This document shows positions 6,915 through 14,505 of a stretch of DNA of 23,077 bases, in pieces. Numbering within the stretch: position 1 is the stretch's first letter; each line of letters opens with the position of its first letter. The notes under the pieces are model-generated. The model was not told the origin of the DNA and searched no databases. It saw nothing but the letters and a program-made list of their open reading frames with translations. The DNA is from Trueperaceae bacterium (lineage in GTDB: Bacteria; Deinococcota; Deinococci; Deinococcales; Trueperaceae). The translations under genes were made by a program, and so were the position numbers. The stretch spans positions 1 through 23,077 of the forward strand of contig JAABSI010000046.1 in NCBI GenBank assembly GCA_011390455.1, in the 5' to 3' direction.

Positions 6915-7595
6915 GTGCATCCAGTCCTGCTCGCCCCCTCCTTGCTCGCGGCCGACCTCGCCCGCCTGGCGGAGGCGGTCGCGACCGCCGACGCAGCGGG
7001 CGCCGACGCCCACCACGTCGACGTGATGGACGGCCACTTCGTGCCCAACCTGAGCTTCGGTCCCGGGACGGTGGCCGCGCTGCGCCGCGCGACCGAGGGC
7101 ACCCTCGACGTGCACCTGATGATCGAAGCGCCGGAGCGCTGGATCGACGCCTACGCCGACGCCGGCGCCGACGGCTTGACCGTGCACGTGGAGGCGACCC
7201 CGCACGTCCATCGGGCCCTGCGGCGCATCCGCGAACGCGGACTCACGGTCGGGGTGGCGCTCAACCCAGGGACCCCGCTCGCGGCGCTCGAGCCGGTGCT
7301 GGACGAGGTCGACCTCGTGCTCTTGATGTCGGTCGACCCGGGCTTCGGTGGGCAGAGCTACCTGCCCGCGGTCGAGGGGCGGTTGCGCACGGTGCGCGGC
7401 TGGCTCGACGCGCGCGGTGCGCGCGCGCGGCTGCAGGTGGACGGCGGCATCGACGCATCGACCGCACCCGGGGCGGTGGCGGCGGGCGCGGACGCCCTGG
7501 TCGCGGGCAGCGCCGTGTTCGGGGCCGCCGACGGCCCGGCCGCCGCGCTCGAGCGCTTGCGTCAGGCCGTCGCTTCGAGCATCCGCCCCATGTGA
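6915..7595 (+). CDS. rpe: Ribulose-phosphate 3-epimerase
   Basis: Pentose-phosphate pathway enzyme interconverting D-ribulose 5-phosphate and D-xylulose 5-phosphate in the cytosol. The 226-residue TIM barrel carries the signatures [16 protein letters not shown] (35-50), DVHLMIE (65-71), [14 protein letters not shown] (138-151), VDGGID (175-180) and AGSAVF (197-202). The metal ligands H34, D36, H67 and D176 are all present, with the two aspartates as acid/base catalysts. The open frame reaches back to an ATG at 6789, but that extension lies antisense to the sulfurtransferase start and is not conserved-looking. GTG at 6915 gives the usual N-terminus ([10 protein letters not shown]) and a leaderless promoter. 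The 3' end overlaps the accA 3' end by 34 bp on the other strand. Confidence 0.95.
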   Translation: MHPVLLAPSLLAADLARLAEAVATADAAGADAHHVDVMDGHFVPNLSFGPGTVAALRRATEGTLDVHLMIEAPERWIDAYADAGADGLTVHVEATPHVHRALRRIRERGLTVGVALNPGTPLAALEPVLDEVDLVLLMSVDPGFGGQSYLPAVEGRLRTVRGWLDARGARARLQVDGGIDASTAPGAVAAGADALVAGSAVFGAADGPAAALERLRQAVASSIRPM

Positions 7596-8518
7596 CGGAA
7601 GCGCTCGCGCCGTTGGGCGACCAGCTCGGCGGGCGAGCGATCGCTGAGCGACGCGAACGCCGCCCGCACCGCCGCCGCCGTAGCGGCCACCGTCGCCGCG
7701 GGATCCTGATGCGCCCCCCCGAGCGGCTCCGCCACGATCTCGTCGACGACCCCCTGTTCGAGCAGGTCGGGCGCCGTCAGGCGCAGCGCTTCGGCCGCCT
7801 TCGGCGCCTCGGCGGCGTCGCGCCAGCGGATCGCGGCGCACGACTCGGGGCTGATGACGCTGTACACGGCGTGTTCCAGGATGAGCACGCGGTTGGCGAC
7901 GCCGACGGCCAACGCGCCGCCCGAACCGCCCTCGCCGACGACGACCGCGACCGCGGGCACGCGCAACCGGCTCATGCGCCGGATGCTCTCGGCGATCACC
8001 CAGGCCTGCCCTTGCTCTTCCGCCGCGATCCCGGGGTACGCGCCCGGCGTGTCGATCAGGGCGAGCACGGGCAGCCGGAACTTGTCGGCGAGCTCCATCA
8101 GCCGCATCGCCTTGCGGTAGCCGCTGGGGTGCGGCATCCCGAAGTTGCGGTGGATGTTCTCCTTGGTGTCGCGCCCCTTCTGCTGCGCCAGCACGACGAC
8201 CCCGGTTCCGTCGAGCTTGGCGAGCCCGCCGACGAGCGCCGGGTCGTCGCCGAGGGTGCGGTCGCCGTGCAGTTCCACGAAGCCGTCCACGATGCCGGCG
8301 ACGTGGTCGAGCGCGGTCGGTCGCCCGGGCGCGCGCGCGACTTGCACGCGCTGCCAGCGGGTCAGGTTGGCGAAGGTGTCGCGCTTGAGCCGCTCGAGGC
8401 GCACCTCGAGCAGGGCGACCTCCTCGGAGAGGTCCACGGACTGCTCGGCGGCGTACGCGCGCATCTCCTCGACCTTGACCTGCAGGTCCTCGATCGGCTT
8501 CTCGAAGGCGAGCGCCAC
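7562..8518 (-). CDS. accA: Acetyl-CoA carboxylase carboxyltransferase subunit alpha
   Basis: Alpha subunit of the carboxyltransferase, which moves the carboxyl from biotin (on BCCP) to acetyl-CoA to form malonyl-CoA for fatty-acid synthesis. At 318 residues it matches E. coli AccA (319). An N-terminal helical region is followed by the crotonase-like core with [14 protein letters not shown] (127-140), [16 protein letters not shown] (156-171) and the oxyanion-type [10 protein letters not shown] (195-204). [10 protein letters not shown] follows. I chose GTG at 8518 because GGAGG lies 7 nt upstream; TTG at 8524 overlaps the accD TGA but has its ribosome binding site too close. It is co-transcribed with accD immediately upstream and ends tail-to-tail inside rpe. 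Confidence 0.96.
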   Translation of the reverse strand: MALAFEKPIEDLQVKVEEMRAYAAEQSVDLSEEVALLEVRLERLKRDTFANLTRWQRVQVARAPGRPTALDHVAGIVDGFVELHGDRTLGDDPALVGGLAKLDGTGVVVLAQQKGRDTKENIHRNFGMPHPSGYRKAMRLMELADKFRLPVLALIDTPGAYPGIAAEEQGQAWVIAESIRRMSRLRVPAVAVVVGEGGSGGALAVGVANRVLILEHAVYSVISPESCAAIRWRDAAEAPKAAEALRLTAPDLLEQGVVDEIVAEPLGGAHQDPAATVAATAAAVRAAFASLSDRSPAELVAQRRERFRHMGRMLEATA

Positions 8519-8520
8519 CC

Positions 8521-9387
8521 TCAACCCTCCCCGGCGCGGGGCAGGCCGGAACGCAACAGGCGCACGTAGGTCGCGAGCCGCGCCTTGAGCTCGCCCCGCG
8601 GCACCACGTCGTCGACCATGCCCTTGCGGAGCAGGAACTCGGCGCGCTGGAAGCCGGCGGGCAGGTCCTGCTTGATCGTCTGCTGGATCACGCGCGGCCC
8701 GGCGAAGCAGATGAGCGCGCCGGGCTCGGCCACGATCACGTCGCCGAGGGTCGCGAAGGACGCCGTGACGCCGCCGGTGGTGGGGTCGCTGAGCACCGAC
8801 ACGTACGGCAAGCCCTTCTCCGCGAGCGCCTCCAGGGCGACGGTGGTCTTGGCCATCTGCATCAGCGACAGCGCCCCCTCCTGCATGCGGGCGCCGCCGG
8901 ACGCGGCGATGAGCACGAAGGAGCGGTCCTCGACGGCAGCGCGCTCGGCCGCGCGCGCGATCTCCTCGCCGACCACCGACCCCATCGAACCGCCGAGGAA
9001 GCGGAAGTCCATCACCGCCAGCGCCACGGGCTCACCCTCGAGCGTCGCGGAGCCGGTGACGATCGCGTCGGGGCGACCCGCCTTCTTCTGAACGGCGGCG
9101 AGGCGCTCCGCGTACGACTCGACGTCGACGAACTCGAGGGCGTCGACGGGCGAGACCGCGCCCGACCACTCGACGAAGCTCCCCTCGTCGGCGAGCATGG
9201 CGACGCGCGCATCGATCGGCATGCGCTCGTGGTGGCCGCACTCCTTGCACACGTAGAGGTGGGCGACGAGGTCCTTGCGGTACAGCTGGGCCTGGCACGA
9301 CGGGCATTTGAGCCACAGGCCGGCCGGGCTCGGATCGTCTTCGCCGCGCGTCGGTCGTTGGCGTCGGAACCAGCGCTCCAGGGCCAT
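8521..9387 (-). CDS. accD: Acetyl-CoA carboxylase carboxyltransferase subunit beta
   Basis: Beta subunit partnering AccA in malonyl-CoA formation. The 288-residue protein has the N-terminal four-cysteine zinc ribbon (C28, C31, C47, C50) that distinguishes bacterial AccD. The crotonase-like domain follows, with [16 protein letters not shown] (126-141), [19 protein letters not shown] (162-180), [12 protein letters not shown] (201-212) and [14 protein letters not shown] (221-234). The start is ATG at 9387, preceded by GAGGAGGAG. The frame is open to 9450, but the internal start has the ribosome binding site and the expected N-terminus. accA follows with essentially no gap. The gene is divergent from the SDR-like gene, and a TAGCAT box at 9471-9466 is the best promoter candidate. 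Confidence 0.96.
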   Translation of the reverse strand: MALERWFRRQRPTRGEDDPSPAGLWLKCPSCQAQLYRKDLVAHLYVCKECGHHERMPIDARVAMLADEGSFVEWSGAVSPVDALEFVDVESYAERLAAVQKKAGRPDAIVTGSATLEGEPVALAVMDFRFLGGSMGSVVGEEIARAAERAAVEDRSFVLIAASGGARMQEGALSLMQMAKTTVALEALAEKGLPYVSVLSDPTTGGVTASFATLGDVIVAEPGALICFAGPRVIQQTIKQDLPAGFQRAEFLLRKGMVDDVVPRGELKARLATYVRLLRSGLPRAGEG

Positions 9388-9465
9388 CGCTCCTCCTCGT
9401 CGAGGGAATCTCGGTACGGCGTTCGCCGCGAGGACGCGGCGGAACCCCATGGACCCGCGGCGGGC

Positions 9466-9471
9466 ATGCTA
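9466..9471 (-). promoter_or_regulatory. Possible -10 box (TAGCAT) for accDA
   Basis: The only good TAnnnT match on the minus strand in the 191-bp intergenic region. It would give a leader of about 70 nt. The rest of the region (9478-9540) holds imperfect GC-rich inverted repeats of unclear role. Confidence 0.35.
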
Positions 9472-9566
9472 ACCCAGCGCCCTGGGGCGCGGGGAGGCCC
9501 GCAACCGCGGGGCCCTCCCGGAGGCGACTTCGGACGGCCTGGTCCGGGCCGCAGGCGCCGACGGCG

Positions 9567-9572
9567 TATCAT
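9567..9572 (+). promoter_or_regulatory. Probable -10 box (TATCAT) for leaderless SDR-like gene
   Basis: TATCAT, then GCGGTC, then ATG at 9579, with no Shine-Dalgarno. It would also transcribe nrdR. Confidence 0.5.
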
Positions 9573-9578
9573 GCGGTC

Positions 9579-10523
9579 ATGGAGCGCGCGAAGGTGGTGC
9601 TGGTCACCCACGTCGGCCAGGGGTTCGGGCGCGCGGTGGCCCTCGGGTACGGCCAAGCCGGGTACGACGTCGTGTGCGCCGACCGCGACGTCGACCTCGC
9701 CGCACGCACGGCCGCCGAGGTCGAGGGGTTGGGCGGGCAGGCGATCCCGCTGCAGGTCGATCCGACCTCGGCGTTGGACGTGGCCGCGGCGTTCGGCAAG
9801 GTCCAGGAGATCTTCGGCACGCTCGGGGGCGTGGTGCACGTGGTCGCCAGCGACAGCGTCACGCCCTTCGAACGGCTCGCCGAAGCCGAGCTCGCGGAGC
9901 TGCTCGAGGACGTCGTGAAGAGCAGCGTGCTCGTGCTCCACGCGACGCAGCGGGCGGCGCCCGACGGTTGGGTCGTGCTCGTCGCACCGCCGCCCCGGCC
10001 CGGACGACCGCACCTCGCCGCGGTGGGCGGCGCGCTCGCGCGCCTCGCCGCCGCCTTCCCCGCCCCCACCCTCGCCGACCCCGAAGCGGACGACGCCGAC
10101 GACGAACCGCCGACGACCGGGCTGCGCGTCAACGTGGTGGTGCCCTCGCGACCCGCCGCGGACCCGCGGCACGACCTGCCCTTGGTGCACGCGGTGCGGC
10201 TGCTCGGGGGCCACGCGGCGCAGGGCGTGCACGGCAGCGAGGTGATGGTCCGGTTGCCGCCGCCCCCCACCGTGGTCGAGGCGCTGCTCCCGGAGGTGCG
10301 CGCGGCGCTCGACGACCGCGTCCGTCAGGACGACGACGCGCTCGACGGCGAGGACGAGGACGAGGAGCGGCGCATCGACGAACCCGACCCCATCACCGAC
10401 GAGCTCCTCGACGACGACGCGCTCACCGCGGCCCGCGCGGCCATGCGGCGCTGGGCGCGCGACGCCGCCGAGGAGCGGTTCGGCGCCGACGATCAGGTCG
10501 CTGGCGACCGGGGCAAAGCGTGA
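9579..10523 (+). CDS. Degenerate short-chain dehydrogenase/reductase-like protein with acidic C-terminus
   Basis: Function unknown; 314 residues. The first 230 or so resemble a classical SDR Rossmann fold: VVLVTHVGQGFGRAVALGY (6-24) corresponds to the TGxxxGxG cofactor loop with the first Gly replaced by His, and ADRD (34-37) sits at the end of the second strand. The SDR catalytic residues appear lost. By eye the Ser region reads VAPPPRPG (135-142) and the YxxxK region reads LAAVGGALARL, leaving Val and Leu where Tyr and Lys should be. Residues 162-180 form an acidic, Pro/Thr-containing insert. Residues 241-283 are Asp/Glu-rich, followed by a short charged helix. The stop overlaps the nrdR GTG (GTGA), so the two are translationally coupled. 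It is probably a non-catalytic nucleotide-binding or scaffold protein. Its proximity to accDA hints at a FabG-like ancestor, but this is inference. Confidence 0.7.
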   Translation: MERAKVVLVTHVGQGFGRAVALGYGQAGYDVVCADRDVDLAARTAAEVEGLGGQAIPLQVDPTSALDVAAAFGKVQEIFGTLGGVVHVVASDSVTPFERLAEAELAELLEDVVKSSVLVLHATQRAAPDGWVVLVAPPPRPGRPHLAAVGGALARLAAAFPAPTLADPEADDADDEPPTTGLRVNVVVPSRPAADPRHDLPLVHAVRLLGGHAAQGVHGSEVMVRLPPPPTVVEALLPEVRAALDDRVRQDDDALDGEDEDEERRIDEPDPITDELLDDDALTAARAAMRRWARDAAEERFGADDQVAGDRGKA

Positions 10524-10975
10524 AGTGCCCGTACTGCTCCACCTCCGACACGCGGGTGGTCAACTCGCGACCGTCGGACGAGGGGGCGTCGATCCGGCGC
10601 CGGCGCGAGTGCGCGTCGTGCCACCGCCGCTTCACCACCTACGAGCGGGCGCAGTTCGAGGCCCTCATGGTGCGCAAACGCTCGGGGCGCACCGAGGCGT
10701 TCAACCCGGACAAGCTGCTCGACAAGCTGCGCATCGCCTGCAACAAGCGGCCGATCACCGAGAAGCAGCTCAGGGAGTTCGCGTACGGCTTCGAGGACGA
10801 GGTCCAGGTGCCCGAGGTCGCCAGCGAGGAGATCGGGCGCCGCACCCTCAAGTTCCTGCGGTCGCTCGACGACGTCGCCTACATCCGCTTCCTCTCGGTC
10901 TACCGCGACTTCGACTCGGTGGACCGGTTCGTCGAGGAGATCCGCCAGCTGGGCGACGACGAGCGCTCGACCTGA
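10520..10975 (+). CDS. nrdR: Transcriptional repressor NrdR
   Basis: Zinc-ribbon/ATP-cone repressor of ribonucleotide reductase genes; it senses ATP/dATP and binds NrdR boxes upstream of nrd operons. The 151-residue length is standard. The N-terminal zinc ribbon has C3, C6, C31 and C34 (CPYC and CASC), followed by HRRFTTYER (35-43) and the ATP-cone (about 49-139) with [17 protein letters not shown]. The ending [15 protein letters not shown] is typical. The start is GTG at 10520, overlapping the TGA of the SDR-like gene. It lacks a strong ribosome binding site, so it probably depends on translation of the upstream gene. No nrd genes or convincing NrdR boxes are visible in the window. Confidence 0.97.
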   Translation: MKCPYCSTSDTRVVNSRPSDEGASIRRRRECASCHRRFTTYERAQFEALMVRKRSGRTEAFNPDKLLDKLRIACNKRPITEKQLREFAYGFEDEVQVPEVASEEIGRRTLKFLRSLDDVAYIRFLSVYRDFDSVDRFVEEIRQLGDDERST

Positions 10976-10988
10976 CGCCCCCGTTCGC

Positions 10989-11017
10989 TTGTTCGACCAG
11001 CGCACCCGTGCTATCCT
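10989..11017 (+). promoter_or_regulatory. rplM-rpsI promoter
   Basis: TTGTTC (10989-10994), a 17-nt spacer and TATCCT (11012-11017). The expected start near 11024 gives a leader of about 98 nt before rplM. The leader contains a small hairpin around GCTTCCG TTCA CGGAGC (11090-11106) just before the ribosome binding site. Confidence 0.6.
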
Positions 11018-11121
11018 CGCGTTTGGTTTCGCGCGCGTCGGCCCTGGCGACTCTCCCCGCCACCCCCGATCACCCGACCGCGCCCCGCTTCCGTTCACGG
11101 AGCGGACCCGAGAGGTAACGC

Positions 11122-11547
11122 ATGAGCACGTTCTTCCCCAAGGAGCCCACGCCCGGCTGGGTGGTCGTCGACGCGTCCGGACAGACCGTCGGTCGGCTCG
11201 CCACCCAGATCGCGAGCGTGCTCAAAGGCAAGCACAAGCCCGAGTACACGCCCAACCAGCCGATGGGCGACTTCGTCGTCGTCGTCAACGCGGAGAAGGT
11301 CGTCTTCACCGGTCGCAAGCTCGACCAGAAGATCTACACCCGCTACACCGGCTACCAGGGCGGCCTCAAGTCGACCACCGCGCGCGAGATGCTCGACAAG
11401 GCGCCCGAGCGCGTCCTCGAGAAGGCGGTCTGGGGCATGCTCCCCAAGAACCGCCTCGGCCGCAAGCTGATCCGCCGCCTCAAGGTCTACGCCGGCGAAG
11501 CGCATCCGCACGCCGCGCAGCAGCCCGCCCCCATGGAGATCCGCTGA
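11122..11547 (+). CDS. rplM: 50S ribosomal protein L13
   Basis: Early-assembly protein of the large ribosomal subunit that binds 23S rRNA. The 141-residue length is typical. Family hallmarks are [19 protein letters not shown] (13-31), the [12 protein letters not shown] strand (49-60), [12 protein letters not shown] (72-83) and the signature region [23 protein letters not shown] (103-125). The start is ATG at 11122 with GAGAGG 6 nt upstream. rpsI follows with a TGATG overlap, the conserved L13-S9 operon of bacteria. It is possibly autoregulated through the roughly 98-nt leader, but no known L13 leader structure could be verified. Confidence 0.98.
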   Translation: MSTFFPKEPTPGWVVVDASGQTVGRLATQIASVLKGKHKPEYTPNQPMGDFVVVVNAEKVVFTGRKLDQKIYTRYTGYQGGLKSTTAREMLDKAPERVLEKAVWGMLPKNRLGRKLIRRLKVYAGEAHPHAAQQPAPMEIR

Positions 11548-11933
11548 TGGAACAGTTCTACGGTACCGGTCGCCGCAAGGCGGCCGTCGCGCGCGTCTTC
11601 CTCCGCCCCGGGCAGGGCCGCATCACGGTCAACGGCAAGGAGTTCCAGGATTACTTCCGCGGGATCCTCGTCGGCGTCCAGGCGCTGGAGCCGCTCAAGG
11701 CCACGAACACGGCCGGCCGCTACGATTGCCTGATCACGGTCGCCGGCGGTGGCCCCAGCGGTCAGGCCGATGCGATCCGCCTCGGCGTCGCGCGTGCGCT
11801 GCTCAAGATCGACCCCGCCTTCCGCCCCGCGCTCAAGTCCGGCGGCTACCTCAGCCGCGACGCGCGCGTCGTGGAACGCAAGAAGTACGGTCTGCGCAAG
11901 GCCCGCCGGGCGCCGCAGTTCAGCAAGCGCTGA
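11547..11933 (+). CDS. rpsI: 30S ribosomal protein S9
   Basis: Small-subunit protein whose basic C-terminal tail contacts the P-site tRNA anticodon loop. The 128-residue protein begins with the typical [15 protein letters not shown] (5-19) and includes [21 protein letters not shown] (65-85) and [21 protein letters not shown]. It ends with the conserved Ser-Lys-Arg tail (QFSKR). The ATG shares its A with the TGA of rplM (TGATG), indicating coupled translation. A 12-bp GC hairpin about 75 nt downstream ends the operon. Confidence 0.98.
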   Translation: MEQFYGTGRRKAAVARVFLRPGQGRITVNGKEFQDYFRGILVGVQALEPLKATNTAGRYDCLITVAGGGPSGQADAIRLGVARALLKIDPAFRPALKSGGYLSRDARVVERKKYGLRKARRAPQFSKR

Positions 11934-12007
11934 CCTCGGCCTGCTGACCCCAGCCGTCCGAGCACGGCCTGCGCCGAAGCGAACGCGGCTTCGTGCCCGA
12001 CCCACCC

Positions 12008-12043
12008 CGCGCGGCCCGGCGACCTCTGGTCCCGGGCCGCGCG
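12008..12043 (+). terminator. Terminator of rplM-rpsI
   Basis: A perfect 12-bp stem (12008-12019 CGCGCGGCCCGG with 12032-12043) with a 12-nt loop, followed by CTCTTGCTCC. It lies between rpsI and uppP, only 21 nt before the uppP start, so it could also influence uppP expression. Confidence 0.65.
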
Positions 12044-12064
12044 CTCTTGCTCCGGGAGCGATCG

Positions 12065-12865
12065 ATGGACCTCTTCCAAGCCGTGATCCTCGGCATCGTG
12101 CAGGGCCTCACCGAGTTCCTCCCGGTGTCGAGCTCGGGCCACCTGGTCCTCGCCAACTACTGGCTCGGATGGGGCACGGACCTGCCGCTCTACGTCGCGT
12201 TCGCGACGAACACGGGCACGCTGCTGGCGGTGCTCGTGTACCTGCGCCGCGACGTCGCGAGCGCCCTCGGGGGGTTCGCCCACGGCCTGGTATCCGCCGA
12301 AGCCCGCCGTGGGGATGGCTGGCGCTTGGCGCTGCTGGTGCTCGCGGGCAGCGCACCGACCGCGGCGATCGGCTTGGCGATCCGACCCGTATTCGAGGAC
12401 CTCAACTCCATCGTCCCGGTGACCATCGCCTTGACCGTCACCGGGGTCGTGTTGTGGCTCGTGCCCCGCAGCGGCCCCAAGGCGACGGTGCGCGAACTCA
12501 CCTTCGCGGACGCGGTGATCGCCGGCGTGGCCCAAGGGCTCGCGGTCGTGCCCGGCATCTCCCGATCCGGCGCCACGATCGCCACGCTCCTCGCCCGCGG
12601 CGCGTCCTCCGACCTCGCGCCGCGGCTCTCGTTCCTGCTCTACCTGGTCGTCTCGGCGGGCGTGGCGCTGTTGGGCATCGGCGAGGTGCTCGAGGCCGAT
12701 CTCGCCTGGGGCCCGCTCGTCGGCATGACGGTGGCGTCGTTCGGGGTGGGGTACGCCTCGCTCGTCGTCCTGTTCGCCGTCCTCCGGCGCGGCCGCTTCC
12801 GCGTGTTCGCTCCGTACCTGTGGGCCATCTCGGCCCTGACCCTGGGGCGCGTCCTGCTCGCCTGA
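12065..12865 (+). CDS. uppP: Undecaprenyl-diphosphatase (BacA/UppP)
   Basis: Membrane phosphatase that recycles undecaprenyl diphosphate to the monophosphate carrier for peptidoglycan and other glycans; it confers bacitracin tolerance when abundant. The 266-residue length is typical. Both catalytic motifs are present: GLTEFLPVSSSGHL (14-27; E17 and H26) and VVPGISRSGATI (161-172; R167). The rest is hydrophobic, with about 7-8 membrane helices. The start is ATG at 12065, with CGGGAG about 7 nt upstream; the 24-codon upstream extension of the frame covers the rpsI terminator and is rejected. With wecA and wecB at the left end of the window it shares the same lipid carrier, although the genes are not adjacent. 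Confidence 0.97.
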   Translation: MDLFQAVILGIVQGLTEFLPVSSSGHLVLANYWLGWGTDLPLYVAFATNTGTLLAVLVYLRRDVASALGGFAHGLVSAEARRGDGWRLALLVLAGSAPTAAIGLAIRPVFEDLNSIVPVTIALTVTGVVLWLVPRSGPKATVRELTFADAVIAGVAQGLAVVPGISRSGATIATLLARGASSDLAPRLSFLLYLVVSAGVALLGIGEVLEADLAWGPLVGMTVASFGVGYASLVVLFAVLRRGRFRVFAPYLWAISALTLGRVLLA

Positions 12866-12919
12866 GCGCCCCCCGATCCCGTCCTCTCGCCGGCGTCGTC
12901 GCCTCATCGGACGCCGCGG

Positions 12920-12925
12920 TACCAT
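12920..12925 (+). promoter_or_regulatory. Possible -10 box (TACCAT) for gltX
   Basis: It precedes the AAGGAGG ribosome binding site (12934-12940) and would give a short leader of about 17 nt. The -35 is weak. Confidence 0.35.
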
Positions 12926-12947
12926 GCCCCATCAAGGAGGCGTCCGC

Positions 12948-14504
12948 ATGGCTGTCGTCACCCGCATCGCCCCGTCGCCGACCGGCGACCCGCACGTCGG
13001 CACGGCCTACGTCGGCCTCTTCAACTACGCCTTCGCGCGCAGGCACGGGGGTCGCTTCGTGCTCCGCCTCGAAGACACCGATCGCGCGCGCTACGTGCCC
13101 GAGGCCGAACGGCGCATCCTGGACATGTTCGGGTGGCTGGGGCTGATGCCGGACGAGGGCCCCGAGGTCGGGGGGCCGCACGGCCCGTACCGACAGAGCG
13201 AGCGTCTGGACCTCTACCGGACCCATGCGGACCGCCTCGTCGCCGAGGGCAAGGCGTACCGCGCCTTCGAGACGGCCGAGGAGCTCGACGCCCTGCGCGC
13301 CGAGCAGAAGCGCCGGGGCATCGACCCTGGGTACGACGGACGTGGGCGGAGCCTGCCCGCGGAGGAGCAGGCCCGCCGCGCCGCCGCCGGCGAAGCGCAC
13401 GTGGTCCGGTTGGTCACGCCCGACGAGGGGTCCACGACGTTCACCGACCTGCTGCGCGGCGAGGTGGCGGTGCCCAACGCCGAGATCCGCGACGCCGTGA
13501 TCCTCAAGAGCGACGGCTACCCGACCTACCACCTCGCCAACGTGATCGACGACCACCTCATGGGGGTCACCCACGTGGTCCGCGCCGAGGAGTGGGTCGT
13601 CTCCACGCCGCTCCACGTGCTGCTCTACCGCGCGTTCGGGTGGGACGCCCCCGTGTTCGCGCACCTGCCGCTGCTGCGCAACCCCGACGCCAACAAGACC
13701 AAGATCAGCAAGCGCAAGATGGACACCTCGGTCGATTCCTACCGCGACCAGGGGATCCTGCCCGAGGCGCTCCTCAACTTCCTGGCCACCATGGGCTGGA
13801 GCATGCCGGACGGCCGCGAGGTCTTCACGCTCGACGAGATGATCGCCGCCTTCGATCTCGAGCGCGTGTCGCTCGGCGGGCCGGTCTTCGACGTCAAGCG
13901 CCTCCGCAACCTCAACGCCCGCTACCTGCGCGAGGTGCTGCCGCTCGAGGACGTCGCCGAACGCGTCGCCCCCTGGCTGCGCGAGCGCGGCTTCGAGTGG
14001 AGCGACGAGGAGTTCCTGCTCGACGTCGTCGACGTGCTGCGCCCGCGGGCCGAGACGCTCCGCGAGCTGGCCGACCAGGCCGAGCCGTTCTTCGCCGAGC
14101 GCCTCGCGTACGACGTCGAGGCGCGCCGCCGCCTGGCGGCCGGTCAGGCGCACCTCGAGCACCTCGAAGGGGCGTTCTCGCGCCTCGAGTTCTTCGACGA
14201 CGACGCCATCGACGACCTGCTCCACGAGTACGTCCAGGGGCAGTCGGTGCGCATGGGCGAGGTGATGATGCCGCTCCGGGTGGCGCTCGTGGGCACCACG
14301 CAGGCGCCCGGCGTCGTCGACCTGGTCGCGATCCTCGGCCGCCACCGCACCCTCGAGCGCTTGGGCCACGCGCTGCAGGCGATCCAGGAGGGTCTGCCCG
14401 ACGACGACCCCGAGCGGTTGAAGGCGGAGGCCGAGGCGGCGGCCAAGGCCGCCGAGGCGGCGAAGGGCAAGCGCCGGCCGCACCTCGGCGCCGAGCGAGG
14501 CTGA
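12948..14504 (+). CDS. gltX: Glutamyl-tRNA synthetase
   Basis: Class I aminoacyl-tRNA synthetase charging tRNA-Glu, and tRNA-Gln too if the organism uses the GatCAB route. The 518-residue protein has the HIGH-type motif PSPTGDPHVGTAYVGL (9-24), the FVLRLEDTDR segment (37-46), the tRNA-binding insert around YPTYHLANVIDDHLMGVTHVVRAEEW and the KMSKS-type loop KISKR (252-256). The anticodon-binding domain covers about 320-490. The last 28 residues are an Ala/Lys/Glu-rich tail, making the protein longer than typical bacterial enzymes (about 470). The start is ATG at 12948, 7 nt after AAGGAGG; an upstream ATG at 12924 is out of place relative to it. ftsY follows 1 nt after the stop. Confidence 0.96.
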   Translation: MAVVTRIAPSPTGDPHVGTAYVGLFNYAFARRHGGRFVLRLEDTDRARYVPEAERRILDMFGWLGLMPDEGPEVGGPHGPYRQSERLDLYRTHADRLVAEGKAYRAFETAEELDALRAEQKRRGIDPGYDGRGRSLPAEEQARRAAAGEAHVVRLVTPDEGSTTFTDLLRGEVAVPNAEIRDAVILKSDGYPTYHLANVIDDHLMGVTHVVRAEEWVVSTPLHVLLYRAFGWDAPVFAHLPLLRNPDANKTKISKRKMDTSVDSYRDQGILPEALLNFLATMGWSMPDGREVFTLDEMIAAFDLERVSLGGPVFDVKRLRNLNARYLREVLPLEDVAERVAPWLRERGFEWSDEEFLLDVVDVLRPRAETLRELADQAEPFFAERLAYDVEARRRLAAGQAHLEHLEGAFSRLEFFDDDAIDDLLHEYVQGQSVRMGEVMMPLRVALVGTTQAPGVVDLVAILGRHRTLERLGHALQAIQEGLPDDDPERLKAEAEAAAKAAEAAKGKRRPHLGAERG

Positions 14505-14505
14505 C

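Noticed and set aside
5945..8569. Very long plus-strand open frame (874 codons) across the sulfurtransferase, rpe and accA region.
   Set aside because: It lies antisense or out of frame to three recognisable genes, is His/Arg/Gly-rich with no domain, and such open frames are expected in very GC-rich DNA.
9478..9540. Imperfect GC inverted repeats between accD and the SDR-like gene, considered as an operator.
   Set aside because: Mismatched and purely G/C runs; no convincing symmetric site or partner regulator.
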